This document shows, one piece after another, positions 30,386-39,445 of a DNA stretch of 64,000 bases; the stretch's first letter is position 1, and the number at the start of each line of letters is the position of its first letter. The notes under the pieces are model-generated. The model saw only the letters and a list, made by a program, of their open reading frames with translations, did no database searches and had not been told where the DNA came from. Location: NCBI RefSeq assembly GCF_014199935.1, contig NZ_JACHOP010000002.1:310001-374000 (forward strand), given 5' to 3'. The DNA comes from Methylorubrum rhodinum (lineage in GTDB: Bacteria > Pseudomonadota > Alphaproteobacteria > Rhizobiales > Beijerinckiaceae). Position numbers and translations under genes: made by a program.

Positions 30386-31330
30386 TCATCCACCGTCGGG
30401 GGAGCCCGCGCCCGCGTTCAGCACCGCCGCGATCTTCCGGCAGGCGGGATGGGGGGCGGCCGGGCCCTGGGCCGCCGCGCCGTGCTGCCAGACCAGGAAG
30501 TCGGTGCCCGCGCGCGTGCCGCCCAGCGCGTAGACGGCGGCGCGGCCGGCGCGGGCACCGTTGCGCTCGACCACGACCGACATCCGGAAATACTGGCGCG
30601 GCGAGGGGACCGGCCGCCCGCCCGCCGGCAGCGAGCGGACGGACGAGGGCCGGACCCGCGCGATCAGGGCGGCGAGGTCGAAGCGGCCGCCCTCGTTGTA
30701 GACGGTGAGCACCGGCGTCAGGATCGCGGCGACGTCCGGCGTCATCGAGGGGAGACGGCCGATCTCGTCCACCCGCACGAACGGGCCGTTGCGCGGGCCG
30801 GAGGCGAGACCGCGCGCCCGGTACTGGGCGCGCTCGGCCCCGCCGTTCGGCTCGGGCACGTCGTCGGGGTCGCGGGCATCGACGATCTCGGCGGCGAGCG
30901 CCAGCACCGTCGGATCGGGCAGGCCGAGCAGGCGGAAGGCCTCCTCCAGGGCCGGGCGCGGCGTGGTGTTCAGGTCGATCAGCCGCCCCTGGTCCTGCAG
31001 CGCGACGAAGGCCGTGCGCCCGCGCCCGAGGGGGCAGGCGACGGCGGCGCCGTCCTCCGGCAGGCCGAGGCCGGCGACCCGGTGGGTCCGCGCCACGCGC
31101 AGGTCGTAGGCGACGAACTGGCCGATCCCGTCGGCGAGCCCCTGGAGGCGCACGCCGTCGCCCCGTGCCTGGATCGTCGCCGTCTCGCTCCGGACCTGCA
31201 GCAGGGCCGCGGCCAGGATGGCGCTGACGACGACGAGCACGGCCAGCACCGAGAGCAGCACGAAGCCGGACTGGCCCGAGTCGGTGCCCTCTCCCTCGCG
31301 AGGAGGACGGCAGAGGCCCAAAAACATCAT
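30386..31330 (-). CDS. gspK: type II secretion minor pseudopilin GspK
   Basis: This 314-residue protein starts at ATG 31330, overlapping the gspJ stop by 4 nt (ATGA). The prepilin segment is SGFVLLSVLAVLVVVSAILA, which lacks the Glu at position +5, as is usual for GspK. The large C-terminal domain has the GspK hallmarks LIDLNTTPRPALEEAFRLLG (helix-hairpin-helix-like) and VDEIGRLPSMTPDVAAILTP. GspK caps the pseudopilus tip with GspI and GspJ. It is the last gene of the gspH-I-J-K operon. Confidence 0.92.
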   Translation of the reverse strand: MMFLGLCRPPREGEGTDSGQSGFVLLSVLAVLVVVSAILAAALLQVRSETATIQARGDGVRLQGLADGIGQFVAYDLRVARTHRVAGLGLPEDGAAVACPLGRGRTAFVALQDQGRLIDLNTTPRPALEEAFRLLGLPDPTVLALAAEIVDARDPDDVPEPNGGAERAQYRARGLASGPRNGPFVRVDEIGRLPSMTPDVAAILTPVLTVYNEGGRFDLAALIARVRPSSVRSLPAGGRPVPSPRQYFRMSVVVERNGARAGRAAVYALGGTRAGTDFLVWQHGAAAQGPAAPHPACRKIAAVLNAGAGSPDGG

Positions 31331-31941
31331 CGGCCGTCCCGCGGCCGGTCGCCGAGGGCGACGAGGAGGGGCGGCCAGCGCCGACGGTCGGCGGGCGCGA
31401 ACAGCACCTGGATCTCGACGAGGACCGGCAGGCGGTCGGCCCGCAGCCAGACGGTCTGCCACGCGGGCGGCGCGCCGTCGGTCGTCTGGCCGAAGTAGCG
31501 CAGCCCGACACCCGCGACGCCGTCGAGCAGGACCTCCGATTGCCGCCAGGGCGCGCCGCCCGGCTCCGGTTCGAGCGGGCTGCGGGTCTCGACGAGATCG
31601 AAGATGCCCTCGGCGCGCGGGACGCTCGCGAGGCTTACGGCGAATTCGAGGCCGCGCTCCAGGGTCCGGTCGGCGCCGAGGGCGGCGTGCAGGCCGTCCG
31701 GCCGGCCGAGCAGGCTCGGGCCGGACCCGTCGATGCGCCGCCGCGCGAGGCTGCCGAGGGTGCGGCGCAGATGGTCGCGCACGGTCTGCACGTCCTCCGC
31801 CCCGGCCGCGAGGGCGGCGGTGGCCGAGGCGGTGCCGGCGGCCCGCATCGTGCCGAGCATGAGCAGGCCGATCAGCGAGGCGAGCGCGAGGCAGACGATC
31901 ATCTCGACGAGGGTGAAGCCCGCCTCGCGCCCCTCAGCCAT
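31327..31941 (-). CDS. gspJ: type II secretion minor pseudopilin GspJ
   Basis: This 204-residue pseudopilin has the prepilin cleavage motif EAGFTLVEMIVCLALASL, with Glu at +5, and a GspJ-type C-terminal region containing VGLRYFGQTTDGAPPAWQ and LPVLVEIQVLF. It overlaps gspI by 8 nt at its 5' end and gspK by 4 nt at its 3' end. The start at ATG 31941 gives the normal short leader before the cleavage site. Confidence 0.92.
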   Translation of the reverse strand: MAEGREAGFTLVEMIVCLALASLIGLLMLGTMRAAGTASATAALAAGAEDVQTVRDHLRRTLGSLARRRIDGSGPSLLGRPDGLHAALGADRTLERGLEFAVSLASVPRAEGIFDLVETRSPLEPEPGGAPWRQSEVLLDGVAGVGLRYFGQTTDGAPPAWQTVWLRADRLPVLVEIQVLFAPADRRRWPPLLVALGDRPRDGR

Positions 31942-32323
31942 CGCGGCCTCCGGCGACCAGCGTCGTGTAGAGCGGCTCGCCGCCGCCCCGCTCGCCGGCG
32001 CCCTGCTCGACCTGGATCTGCCACAGGGGCGGGAGCCGGGGGTTGCCGAGCGCCGCACGGGCATCGGTCACCCGCAGGGTCCAGGCCGTGCCGTCGGAGA
32101 AGCGGCCCTGCGTCAGGCCGGGCCCGAGCGGCCCGGCGGCGATGCGGCGCAGCGCGACGCCCTCCGCCTCGTCGAGGGAGGCCCGCGCGGCTTCGAGCCG
32201 CCGCACCCCGCTCGTCGTCGATCCGGCGATCTCCAGGGCGAGCAGCGCGCCGAGGCTCGCCACCGCGAAGGCGACGAGCACCTCGGCGATCGTGAAGCCG
32301 GACTCGGCGTCGCGCGCCCTCAC
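31934..32323 (-). CDS. gspI: type II secretion minor pseudopilin GspI
   Basis: This 129-residue pseudopilin starts at a GTG (32323) overlapping the gspH stop by 4 nt (GTGA). The leader is short and basic, followed by SGFTIAEVLVAFAVASLGAL with Glu at +5. The C-terminal part (DGTAWTLRVTDAR, LPPLWQIQVEQGAG) fits GspI. It would act with GspJ and GspK at the tip of the pseudopilus. Confidence 0.88.
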   Translation of the reverse strand: MRARDAESGFTIAEVLVAFAVASLGALLALEIAGSTTSGVRRLEAARASLDEAEGVALRRIAAGPLGPGLTQGRFSDGTAWTLRVTDARAALGNPRLPPLWQIQVEQGAGERGGGEPLYTTLVAGGRDG

Positions 32324-32808
32324 CGGATCTCCTCCCGCACGACCCGGCCGGTCAGCGGGGCGAGCGTGAGGACCACGCCCGAATTCCGGCCCGCCAGGAC
32401 GATGCGGCCCCCCGTGCTGCCGCCGTCGGGCAGGAGCCGGATCTCGCCCGGGACCGGACGATCCGAGGGCGGCGTCTCCAGCGAGACTCGCAGGCCCGCG
32501 GTGGCGATCGCCGCCGCGCCGGGGCGCGAACTCAGGAAGCGGGCGGCCTCGGGGTCGTAGACGAGGCGCCCGCGCGTGCCGGAGCGCAGAGCCTCCGCCC
32601 GCAGCCGGCCGATCTCGGCGGCCAGCGCGTCGGCGGCCTGCGCGGCCCGCCGGTCCTGGGTCGCCCCGAGCAGCGTGTGCGAGCCGGCGGTGACGGCGAG
32701 GCTCAGGATCGCCAGCACCACGAGCAGCTCGATCAGGCTGAAGCCGTCGGCTCGGCCGGCGATCGCAGGGGGGCCGCGATGCCTGTCGGGCGCAGCACTC
32801 TCGGTCAT
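32320..32808 (-). CDS. gspH: type II secretion minor pseudopilin GspH
   Basis: This 162-residue pseudopilin is the first gene of gspH-I-J-K. The prepilin motif DGFSLIELLVVLAILSLAV lies about 21 residues after ATG 32808, so the leader is rather long. The C-terminal globular part contains the RGRLVYDPEAARFL and SGVVLTLAPLTGRV strands of the GspH/FimT fold. An in-frame ATG at 32862 would lengthen the leader further and is less likely. Confidence 0.9.
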   Translation of the reverse strand: MTESAAPDRHRGPPAIAGRADGFSLIELLVVLAILSLAVTAGSHTLLGATQDRRAAQAADALAAEIGRLRAEALRSGTRGRLVYDPEAARFLSSRPGAAAIATAGLRVSLETPPSDRPVPGEIRLLPDGGSTGGRIVLAGRNSGVVLTLAPLTGRVVREEIR

Positions 32809-32903
32809 GGCCGGCCCCGCCCCTCCCGGCGCGCCCCGCGGCCGATGCGCCGCGCCCGCCATGATGCCCCGGAATCCTTTCGGAAGATTTTTTTGATCGA
32901 CCC

Positions 32904-32943
32904 TGCGCCAACGCCCCGACCGCGAGGTCGGGGCGTTGGCGCA
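32904..32943. terminator. perfect 18-bp hairpin between the oxidase gene and gspH
   Basis: TGCGCCAACGCCCCGACC (32904-32921) pairs without mismatch with 32926-32943 around a four-base loop (GCGA on the plus strand, TCGC on the minus strand). A T7 run lies on the plus-strand left side. On the minus strand the flank is A-rich rather than U-rich, so it is not a standard intrinsic terminator for the oxidase gene. It probably protects a 3' end or limits readthrough into gspH. Confidence 0.6.
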
Positions 32944-33010
32944 GCCGGCCGGAGATCGACCTCACCTTCCGAGGATCGCGCGCGGCGTCCTCGGGAGGTG
33001 GGGCGTCCGA

Positions 33011-35737
33011 TCACTGGGTCAGCTGGGTCGTGGCGAAGGTCTGGTTGCCGCCGCCGTGGCAGGCCCACATGATCGCGGCGGCCCCGGTCTGGGTCGAGGC
33101 TCCGGCGATGTCGAGGCAGAGATTGGCCGCGGCGGCGGTGACGAAGGCGTTGCCGCCGTTCTGCGCCCGGGTCGTCCAGGCCTGGTTCGTACCGCCGTGG
33201 CAACCCCACTGCCAGATCCGCGAGTTGTTGGCGACCGCCCGCTCCAGGCTGATGTCGAGGCACTTGCCGCTCGCCGCGTTGACCAGTGCCGAGCCGCCCG
33301 CCACCGCCCGGACCCGCCACATCTGCTCCGAGCGGCCGGTGCAGGGCTGCTGGGTGACGAGGGCGCCGTCGTTGTTGTTGCCGGTGGGCACCGAGAGGCA
33401 CAGGCCGGAATGGGCCGCCCTCAACGGCATGCCGCCGGTGTTGCCCGCCGTGCCTCCGCTCGAAGTGCCGCTCGAGGTCGCGGTGATCGAGAAGGTCTGG
33501 TTGCCGCCGCCCCAGCAGCCCCAGACCACCGTCGCCGCACCGGCCTGGGTCGAGACGCCGTAGACGTCGAGACACAGATTGGCCGCGGCGGCGGTGACCA
33601 GCGCGTTGCCGCCGTTCTGGGCCCGGCTCGTCCAGGCCTGATTCGTGCCGCCGTGGCAGGCCCACTGCCAGATCCGCGAACCGTTGGCGACCGCTCGCTC
33701 CAGGCTGATGTCCATGCACTTGCCGCTCGCCGCGTTGACATAGGCGTTGCCGCCCGCGGTGGCGCGGACCCGCCAGGTCTGCTCGGCGCCGCCGGTGCAG
33801 GGCTGCTGGGTGACGAGGGCGCCGTCGGCGTTGTTGCCGGCGGGCACCGCGAGGCACAGGCCCGAATGCGCCGCCTTCAGGGTGACGCCGTCCGTTCCGC
33901 CCGTTCCGCCCGCGGTGTCGGTTCCGCCGGTCCCCGTCCCGCCTGTCCCTGTCCCGCCCGTGCCGGTTCCGCCGCCCGCGGTGCCGCCGCCGGTTCCGGT
34001 GCCGCCGGTGCCCGTGCCGGCCGGGGTGCCGACGATCGGCGTGGCCGTCTGCGGGGGAGCGGCGACGTTGCCCATGGCCACGATCACGCCCGGCGAGGGC
34101 ACGCCGTTCCGGTCGAGTGCGACGAGCTGGTAGTAGCCGGGAGGCGCGACGGCGCCGGAGGCCGGCGGCTGGAGCGTGACCGTCTGGTCGGTCTGGGTGA
34201 AGCCGAGGGGAATGCGGCGCTGGGTGAAGTTGAAGCTGTGCGTGGTCTGGCTCAGCCCGATCAGCACCACCTGCGCGACGCCGTTCTGCGAGGCGAACTC
34301 GAACTGCATCGCCTGGCCGTATTGCAGCCGGGTGGTGTTCAGGCTGACGATCTGCGGCCGGGGGGCGAGCGCGGCCCTCCCGTTCACCGTGGCGAACAGG
34401 TAGGGCGGGTAGAAGATCTCCGCGTTCTGGTTGTTGACCGGGCCGGGCGCGCCGCCGCCCGCCAGCAGCAGGGCGCCGTTCTGAAGCAGGATCGCGGAGG
34501 AGTGGTAGCCGCGATAGACCGCGCCCGACGCGCCGAGCGACCAGCGGCCGTTGCCCGGGTTCCAGATCTCGCTGGCCAGCACCACGTCGCCGCCGCCGCG
34601 GTCGTTCCACTTGCTGCCGCCCGTGACGGCGACCTGGCCGTTGGGCAGGACGGTCGCGTTGGCCCAGGCGCGCCCGAAATTCATCGCGGCGGTGTCGTTC
34701 ACCGCGGGCGTGCCCCCGTTGATGTCGACCACCGTCGCCCGGCTGCTCGACAGGAAGCCCTCGCCGTTGGAATAGGAATTGCCGCCGACCTGGAGGATCT
34801 TGCCGGGCTCGTACATCACGGCCGTCGAGGCGGGGCCGACATTCGGCGCGTCCGCCGCATTTCCGGCGTTCCGCTGCGGCTCCTTGAACGGCAGCGTCGT
34901 GACCGAGCCGTTGCCCGCCGGATCGAGGGTCCACATCTTCTCCGACGAGATGCCGAAGACCCGGCCGTTGGGGGCGATCCAGGCGCGCGGGTACCAGAAG
35001 CGGTTGAAGTCGGGGCCGAAGGCGTCGCGGCTGTTGGCGCCGAACAGGCTGCGCCAGCTCCCGCCGTCGTAGACCTCCGGCGTCGTGCCGGTCATCCAGC
35101 CGTTGTTGATGCTGCCCTGCGGATCGGCCCACCCGCCGAGATACGGATAGGAGCCGCCGACGATCACCTGCTGGCCGTTCGGCAGGGTCAGCATGGTCGA
35201 GTAGTAGCGGTCGTTGGCGAGCTGCGCCCCGATGGCGGAGACGCCGTTGGCCGCCGTGTTGAGGACGACGCTGCCCTTGTCGTTGCCGTTGTCGAAGATG
35301 CCGCCCGAGACGAGCAGCGAGCCGTCGGCCTGGAAGGCCTGCGCCGCGCAGAAGCTGTTGATGCGGGTGATGCCCGGCAGGTTGACGTGGCTGCCCGCCG
35401 CCAGTCCGGCATAGGGGTTCCAGATGTCGAAGGTGCGGCCGTCCTGCACGCCCGGATTGCCGGCGGCGGTGCCGAACGAGACGACCTTGCCGGAGGGCAG
35501 CAGGCCCATGTGGATCGCGTTCATCGGCCAGTCGCGCACGCCCGACCACATGCCCATGGTCGGCGCCGAGTCCGGGATCGCGAGGTTGGCCAGCAGCGGG
35601 TCCTGGACGGCATCGACGACGATGCCGAACTTGGCCGCCTGGGCGGGATTCAGGAAGCCGGTGGCCAGCATCGTGGCCGAGAGCAGGGCGGTTCGGCGGG
35701 CGCGGGCCCGGCTGTCCGCCACGTTGCGTCGCGTCAT
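33011..35737 (-). CDS. secreted copper radical oxidase (galactose/glyoxal oxidase-like, AA5) with two ricin-B lectin domains
   Basis: This 908-residue protein has an N-terminal Sec signal (RRTALLSATMLATGFLNPAQ) and a kelch-type seven-bladed propeller. The galactose-oxidase site aligns: Cys130 (INSFCAAQAF) and Tyr179 (ANDRYYST) for the thioether cofactor, Tyr411-His412 (YRGYHSS) and His500 (THSFNFTQRRIPLGF) as copper ligands. A Gly/Thr repeat linker (about 573-622) leads to two copies of a ricin-B lectin domain (about 625-760 and 775-908), each with the QxW-like IWQW and TNQAW motifs. Such enzymes oxidise alcohols or aldehydes and release hydrogen peroxide. It is embedded in the T2SS locus and is a plausible client. 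Substrate unknown. Confidence 0.85.
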   Translation of the reverse strand: MTRRNVADSRARARRTALLSATMLATGFLNPAQAAKFGIVVDAVQDPLLANLAIPDSAPTMGMWSGVRDWPMNAIHMGLLPSGKVVSFGTAAGNPGVQDGRTFDIWNPYAGLAAGSHVNLPGITRINSFCAAQAFQADGSLLVSGGIFDNGNDKGSVVLNTAANGVSAIGAQLANDRYYSTMLTLPNGQQVIVGGSYPYLGGWADPQGSINNGWMTGTTPEVYDGGSWRSLFGANSRDAFGPDFNRFWYPRAWIAPNGRVFGISSEKMWTLDPAGNGSVTTLPFKEPQRNAGNAADAPNVGPASTAVMYEPGKILQVGGNSYSNGEGFLSSSRATVVDINGGTPAVNDTAAMNFGRAWANATVLPNGQVAVTGGSKWNDRGGGDVVLASEIWNPGNGRWSLGASGAVYRGYHSSAILLQNGALLLAGGGAPGPVNNQNAEIFYPPYLFATVNGRAALAPRPQIVSLNTTRLQYGQAMQFEFASQNGVAQVVLIGLSQTTHSFNFTQRRIPLGFTQTDQTVTLQPPASGAVAPPGYYQLVALDRNGVPSPGVIVAMGNVAAPPQTATPIVGTPAGTGTGGTGTGGGTAGGGTGTGGTGTGGTGTGGTDTAGGTGGTDGVTLKAAHSGLCLAVPAGNNADGALVTQQPCTGGAEQTWRVRATAGGNAYVNAASGKCMDISLERAVANGSRIWQWACHGGTNQAWTSRAQNGGNALVTAAAANLCLDVYGVSTQAGAATVVWGCWGGGNQTFSITATSSGTSSGGTAGNTGGMPLRAAHSGLCLSVPTGNNNDGALVTQQPCTGRSEQMWRVRAVAGGSALVNAASGKCLDISLERAVANNSRIWQWGCHGGTNQAWTTRAQNGGNAFVTAAAANLCLDIAGASTQTGAAAIMWACHGGGNQTFATTQLTQ

Positions 35738-35776
35738 GTCGTCAACTCCGTCGTCGGTCGGTGAAATCGGTCGGGA

Positions 35777-36448
35777 TCAGTGGGTCGGGGCGGGCTCGGA
35801 CGTGCCGCGCGGGGGGCGCCCGACCCCGTCCTCGAAGGTGTCGAGGATCGCGAGGTCGCGCCGCAGCCGGGGGGCATCGAGCGGGTCGCTGCCGTAGGTC
35901 ATCGCGATCTGCCCGCGCCGGTCGAACACGAGGATGGTCTGGGGCGGCTCGGGCAGGGCGCGCGCCGGGTATCGCAGCCGGTCGGCGATCGCCGCCGTCG
36001 CGGCGGCGTCGGCATCGAGGAAGCGCAGGGGCGTCGTCGGACCGACGAGCCCCTCGGCGAAGCGGCGCAGGCGCCCGGCTTCGTCGCGGGCGTCGTCGCC
36101 GGTCGGGTCGGTGTCGAGGGCGAGGAAGCTCACCCGCCCGCGCAGGGGCTCGGGCAGGGCGCGGGCGAGCTTGTCGAGGTCGAGGGTCCGCACGGCGCAG
36201 ACGATCGTGCAGCCGACACTTACGAAGGAGACGACCACGAGCCGGTCGCGCAGGCTCTCGGGCGTCGGCCGCTCGCCGTGCTGGTCCCGGCGCGGCCGGG
36301 ACGCCGCCGTGGGCTGCAGCAGGACGGCGAGGTCGCTCGAACCGCTCGACGCTTCGGCGCCGCCCGTCTCGGCGGCGCCGAGTCCCGTCGTCGCCAGGGC
36401 AAGAAGACCGAAGCTTGCCGCAACGGTTTGTCTGAAAATCGAAGGCAT
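35777..36448 (-). CDS. exported SCO1/SenC-like thioredoxin-fold protein
   Basis: This 223-residue protein begins with a signal peptide (MPSIFRQTVAASFGLLALAT). The core has a SCO-like arrangement: VVVSFVSVGCTIVC with a CxxxC pair, VSFLALDTDPTGDDARD, then LRFLDADAAA and TILVFDRRGQIAMTYG. SCO proteins insert copper into oxidases or reduce their cysteines. The histidine ligand of true SCO copper sites is missing (the only late His is the last residue), so a redox role is as likely as copper delivery. It is 39 bp upstream of the copper radical oxidase gene on the same strand, which suggests that it matures that enzyme. Confidence 0.65.
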   Translation of the reverse strand: MPSIFRQTVAASFGLLALATTGLGAAETGGAEASSGSSDLAVLLQPTAASRPRRDQHGERPTPESLRDRLVVVSFVSVGCTIVCAVRTLDLDKLARALPEPLRGRVSFLALDTDPTGDDARDEAGRLRRFAEGLVGPTTPLRFLDADAAATAAIADRLRYPARALPEPPQTILVFDRRGQIAMTYGSDPLDAPRLRRDLAILDTFEDGVGRPPRGTSEPAPTH

Positions 36449-36996
36449 CGCGCAGGGTGCAACCGAGTTGTCGGGCTGATCTGCTGCGACCATCGGCGGG
36501 AGACATTGACAAATGGTGTGGCGGGTTTGCACAAGATGGTTTTGGACGCGATAACCTCAACGAAGTCTTGTCTTCCTACCCCCGATCGGGTGGGACGACG
36601 GGATGCGGGGGGGCGGCCCGTTCCCGTGCCCGTGCTTGGCATCGATCCGGTGGGCCGGGCGGCGAGGGTCCCGCCGCCGAGCTTCGACCCGGCGGCCATG
36701 GCTCGGGACATGACCCGCGAGACCGGCGCGGCGGCCACGTGATCTTGCGCTCGATCGGTCTATGCTCGCGGCCCGTGCGCCACTTGGCCGGAGCAGGGCA
36801 GGCGTTCTGAGTCGAAGAACGGGCGGGAAAGATCAGTCACCCTCGAATACGTTCAGGTCGCGAAATCGGTGCACGGCTCGACTATCTCGCCTGATCCAGT
36901 CGTTCTTTCGTTTGCGACCGTCTTCAACATCTCATTAACCATAAATCCCTAACGTCCCCGGACGAACGGATCGGGGCGCAAAGGCTCGTCGGCTGC
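36449..36996. other. 548-bp divergent intergenic region
   Basis: This gap separates the SCO-like gene (-) from gspD (+). I see no convincing gene. A TTGACA hexamer occurs at 36505-36510, and an AT-rich stretch (36925-36955, with CATTAACCATAAATC) precedes gspD and is the best promoter region for it. The rest is GC-rich with only shadow reading frames. Confidence 0.5.
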
Positions 36997-39396
36997 ATGA
37001 GGTGGGGGGCATTTGTCGTTGGAGCGGCGCTCGGCGGCGCCGTGGCCGGCGCGGCGCTCGCCGCCGAACCGGTCTCGGGGCTCAACCCGGCCGTCGCGGG
37101 CGCCGCGCCGGCCGGCCGGCCCTCCGGCGGCATCGTCGTGCGCGGCACGGACCGACACGTCGGCGGCGAGGCCCCGGCGGGGGCGTCGCTGCCCGGCGGC
37201 ATGGTCAACCTCAACCTCGTCGAGGTGCCGCTCTCCGAGGCCGCCAAGGCGGTGCTCGCCGACACGCTGGGCTGGGGCTACAGCCTCGACGAGCGCGCCG
37301 CGGGCACGATCACCCTCCAGACCGGCGGCCCGGTCACCCGCGACACGCTGCTGTCGATGTTCGAGACCGCGCTCGGCAGCCGCGGCCTCGTCCTGCGGCG
37401 GCGCGGGCGCACCGCGCAGATCGTGCCGTCCGGCGGTCCCGGCGTGCAGCCGGTGCGGGGGCCGTCGGCCGAATCGGGCGCCGTCACCGTACCGCTGCGC
37501 TGGATCTCGGCCGCCGAGATGCAGGCGGTGCTCGGCGCGATCGCCCCCCGCGAGGTGGTGCTGCGCGCCGACCGGACCCGCAACCTCCTGATCCTGTCGG
37601 GCGATGCCGGCCAGATCCGGGCGCTGCGCCAGACCATCGAGGTGTTCGACGTCGACTGGATGCGCGGCATGTCGACGGCGATGCTGCCGGTGCGCAGTGC
37701 CAACCCCCGCTCGATCGCCCGCGACCTCGCCCAGATCTTCGGCGGCGAGGCGGCGGGCACCGGCGACATGATCCGCTTCGTGCCGAACGAAGCGCTCGGC
37801 GCCATCCTCGTGGTCAGCTCGCGCGCCGCCTATCTCGACCGGGCGCGGGGCTGGCTGGAGCAACTGGAGACCTTCGCGGCCGAGCGCGAGCGCCAGCTCT
37901 TCGTCTACCGGATCCAGAACCGCTCCGCCAAGGAACTCGCGATGGTGCTCCAGGGCGTCGTCGCCGCCGAGACCGGGATGTCCGTCGGCGGCGGCATGGG
38001 CGGCGGTATGGGAGGCGGCTTGAGCGGTGGCCTGGGCGGTGGTTTGAGTGGCGGATACGGCGGCACGATGGGCTCCGACCCGTCCGGGCTCGGTAGCGGG
38101 GGCGGTTTCGGCAGCGATCCCTCGCATGGCGGCTCGGGCAGCCTGCCGAGCCAGAACTCGGGCGGCTTCGGTTCGTCCTTCGGCGGCGCGTCGGGGGCGC
38201 AGGGCGCCGGGTCGGGCGGCGGCTTAGGCGGGGGCACCTCGGGCGGGTCCGGCGGCACTCTCGGCGGCACTCTCGGCGGCGGCTTCGGTGCCGGTGCGGG
38301 CGGCCTCTCGGGCGCGCCCGGCACCCTCTACGGCGGCGCCTCGGCCTCCGGCTACGGCATGGACAGCGGCTATGGCGGCTATGGCGGCGGCATGGGCGCG
38401 CGCCGCGACGCCATCGGCATCGTCGCGGACGAGGCCAATAACAGCCTCGTGATCTCGGCCACCCGCAACCAGTACGACAAGATCCTGCGCATCCTCGGCC
38501 GCCTCGACGCGATGCCGACCCAGGTTCTCCTGGAAACCGTGATCGCCGAGGTGACCCTCAACGACTCGCTGCGCTTCGGCGTGCAGTGGTTCCTCAAGAA
38601 CGGCGGCGGGCAGTTCAACAACGTCCAGGGCGACGTGGTCGGATCGTCCGGGCGCGGCGGGGGCACCGCCTCGCTGGTCAAGGCGGCGGTCGGCGGCGTG
38701 CCGGGCTTCAACTACCTGCTCAACGCCTCTGACTTCAACGTCGTGCTCAACGCGCTCCAGGGCGTGACGCGGGTCAACGTCATCTCGTCGCCCAACATCA
38801 CCGTGCTCGACAACCGCACCGCCAAATTGCAGGTCGGCGATCAGGTGCCGATCGTGCAGCAGACCGGGCAGAGCGCGCTCTCGACCAACGCGCCGATCCT
38901 CAACCAGATCGAGATGAAGGACACCGGCGTCATCCTCTCGGTGACGCCGCGGGTCAACAAGAACGGCCTCGTGGTGCTCGACATCAACCAGGAGGTCAGC
39001 GACGTGGTGAAGACCACGACCTCGAACATCAACTCGCCGACGATCCGCCAGCGCCGCGTCGCCACCAGCGTCGCGGTCAACGACGGCCACAGCCTCGCCA
39101 TCGGCGGCATGGTGCAGGAGAAGGCGCAGATCTCGAACGAGGCGGTGCCGGTGCTGGGCGAGCTGCCCGTGATCGGCCAGGCGTTCCGCAACCGGATCGA
39201 CGAGCGGGTGCGCACCGAACTGATCGTCTTCATCCGCCCGAGGGTGATCCGCGGCACGGCGGAAGCCGACCGCATCGCCGAGGATTTCCGTCAGCAGTTC
39301 AAGGCGATGATGCCGGTCCGCCCCGTCCCCGCCCCTCCGCCGATGGCGGTGTCGCTGCCGGGGCAGGAGGGGGTGCTGCGGCGGATGATGGAGTGA
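36997..39396 (+). CDS. gspD: type II secretion outer-membrane secretin GspD
   Basis: This 799-residue secretin has a signal peptide, then N0-N2 domains (MVNLNLVEVPLSEAAKAVLA; AVTVPLRWISAAEMQAVLG; SARSI-like repeat at 37690-37850) and a C-terminal secretin channel (VPIVQQTG, NQIEMKDTGVILSVTPRVN, GGMVQEKAQISNEAVPVLGE). Between N2 and N3, residues about 329-469 form a glycine/serine-rich insertion of about 140 residues built from GGGMGGG and GGLGGG blocks, far longer than usual. It probably projects into the periplasmic vestibule. The gene stands alone and is not in the same unit as the inner-membrane gsp genes. Confidence 0.93.
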   Translation: MRWGAFVVGAALGGAVAGAALAAEPVSGLNPAVAGAAPAGRPSGGIVVRGTDRHVGGEAPAGASLPGGMVNLNLVEVPLSEAAKAVLADTLGWGYSLDERAAGTITLQTGGPVTRDTLLSMFETALGSRGLVLRRRGRTAQIVPSGGPGVQPVRGPSAESGAVTVPLRWISAAEMQAVLGAIAPREVVLRADRTRNLLILSGDAGQIRALRQTIEVFDVDWMRGMSTAMLPVRSANPRSIARDLAQIFGGEAAGTGDMIRFVPNEALGAILVVSSRAAYLDRARGWLEQLETFAAERERQLFVYRIQNRSAKELAMVLQGVVAAETGMSVGGGMGGGMGGGLSGGLGGGLSGGYGGTMGSDPSGLGSGGGFGSDPSHGGSGSLPSQNSGGFGSSFGGASGAQGAGSGGGLGGGTSGGSGGTLGGTLGGGFGAGAGGLSGAPGTLYGGASASGYGMDSGYGGYGGGMGARRDAIGIVADEANNSLVISATRNQYDKILRILGRLDAMPTQVLLETVIAEVTLNDSLRFGVQWFLKNGGGQFNNVQGDVVGSSGRGGGTASLVKAAVGGVPGFNYLLNASDFNVVLNALQGVTRVNVISSPNITVLDNRTAKLQVGDQVPIVQQTGQSALSTNAPILNQIEMKDTGVILSVTPRVNKNGLVVLDINQEVSDVVKTTTSNINSPTIRQRRVATSVAVNDGHSLAIGGMVQEKAQISNEAVPVLGELPVIGQAFRNRIDERVRTELIVFIRPRVIRGTAEADRIAEDFRQQFKAMMPVRPVPAPPPMAVSLPGQEGVLRRMME

Positions 39397-39445
39397 CGCG
39401 GGGAGGGAACGCGCTTGGATGCGCGCGGGGCGTGGCTCCTCTGCC

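Noticed and set aside
23964..30533. A very long open frame (over 2100 codons) on the plus strand opposite the RTX giant
   Set aside because: It is an antisense shadow: the repeated, GC-rich codons of the RTX gene lack stops in this frame. Its product is low-complexity with no known domain, and it has no ribosome binding site.
32936..35764. Long plus-strand frame opposite the copper radical oxidase gene
   Set aside because: The minus-strand frame has conserved active-site residues and a signal peptide; the plus-strand product is Arg/Ala/Gly-rich without any motif.
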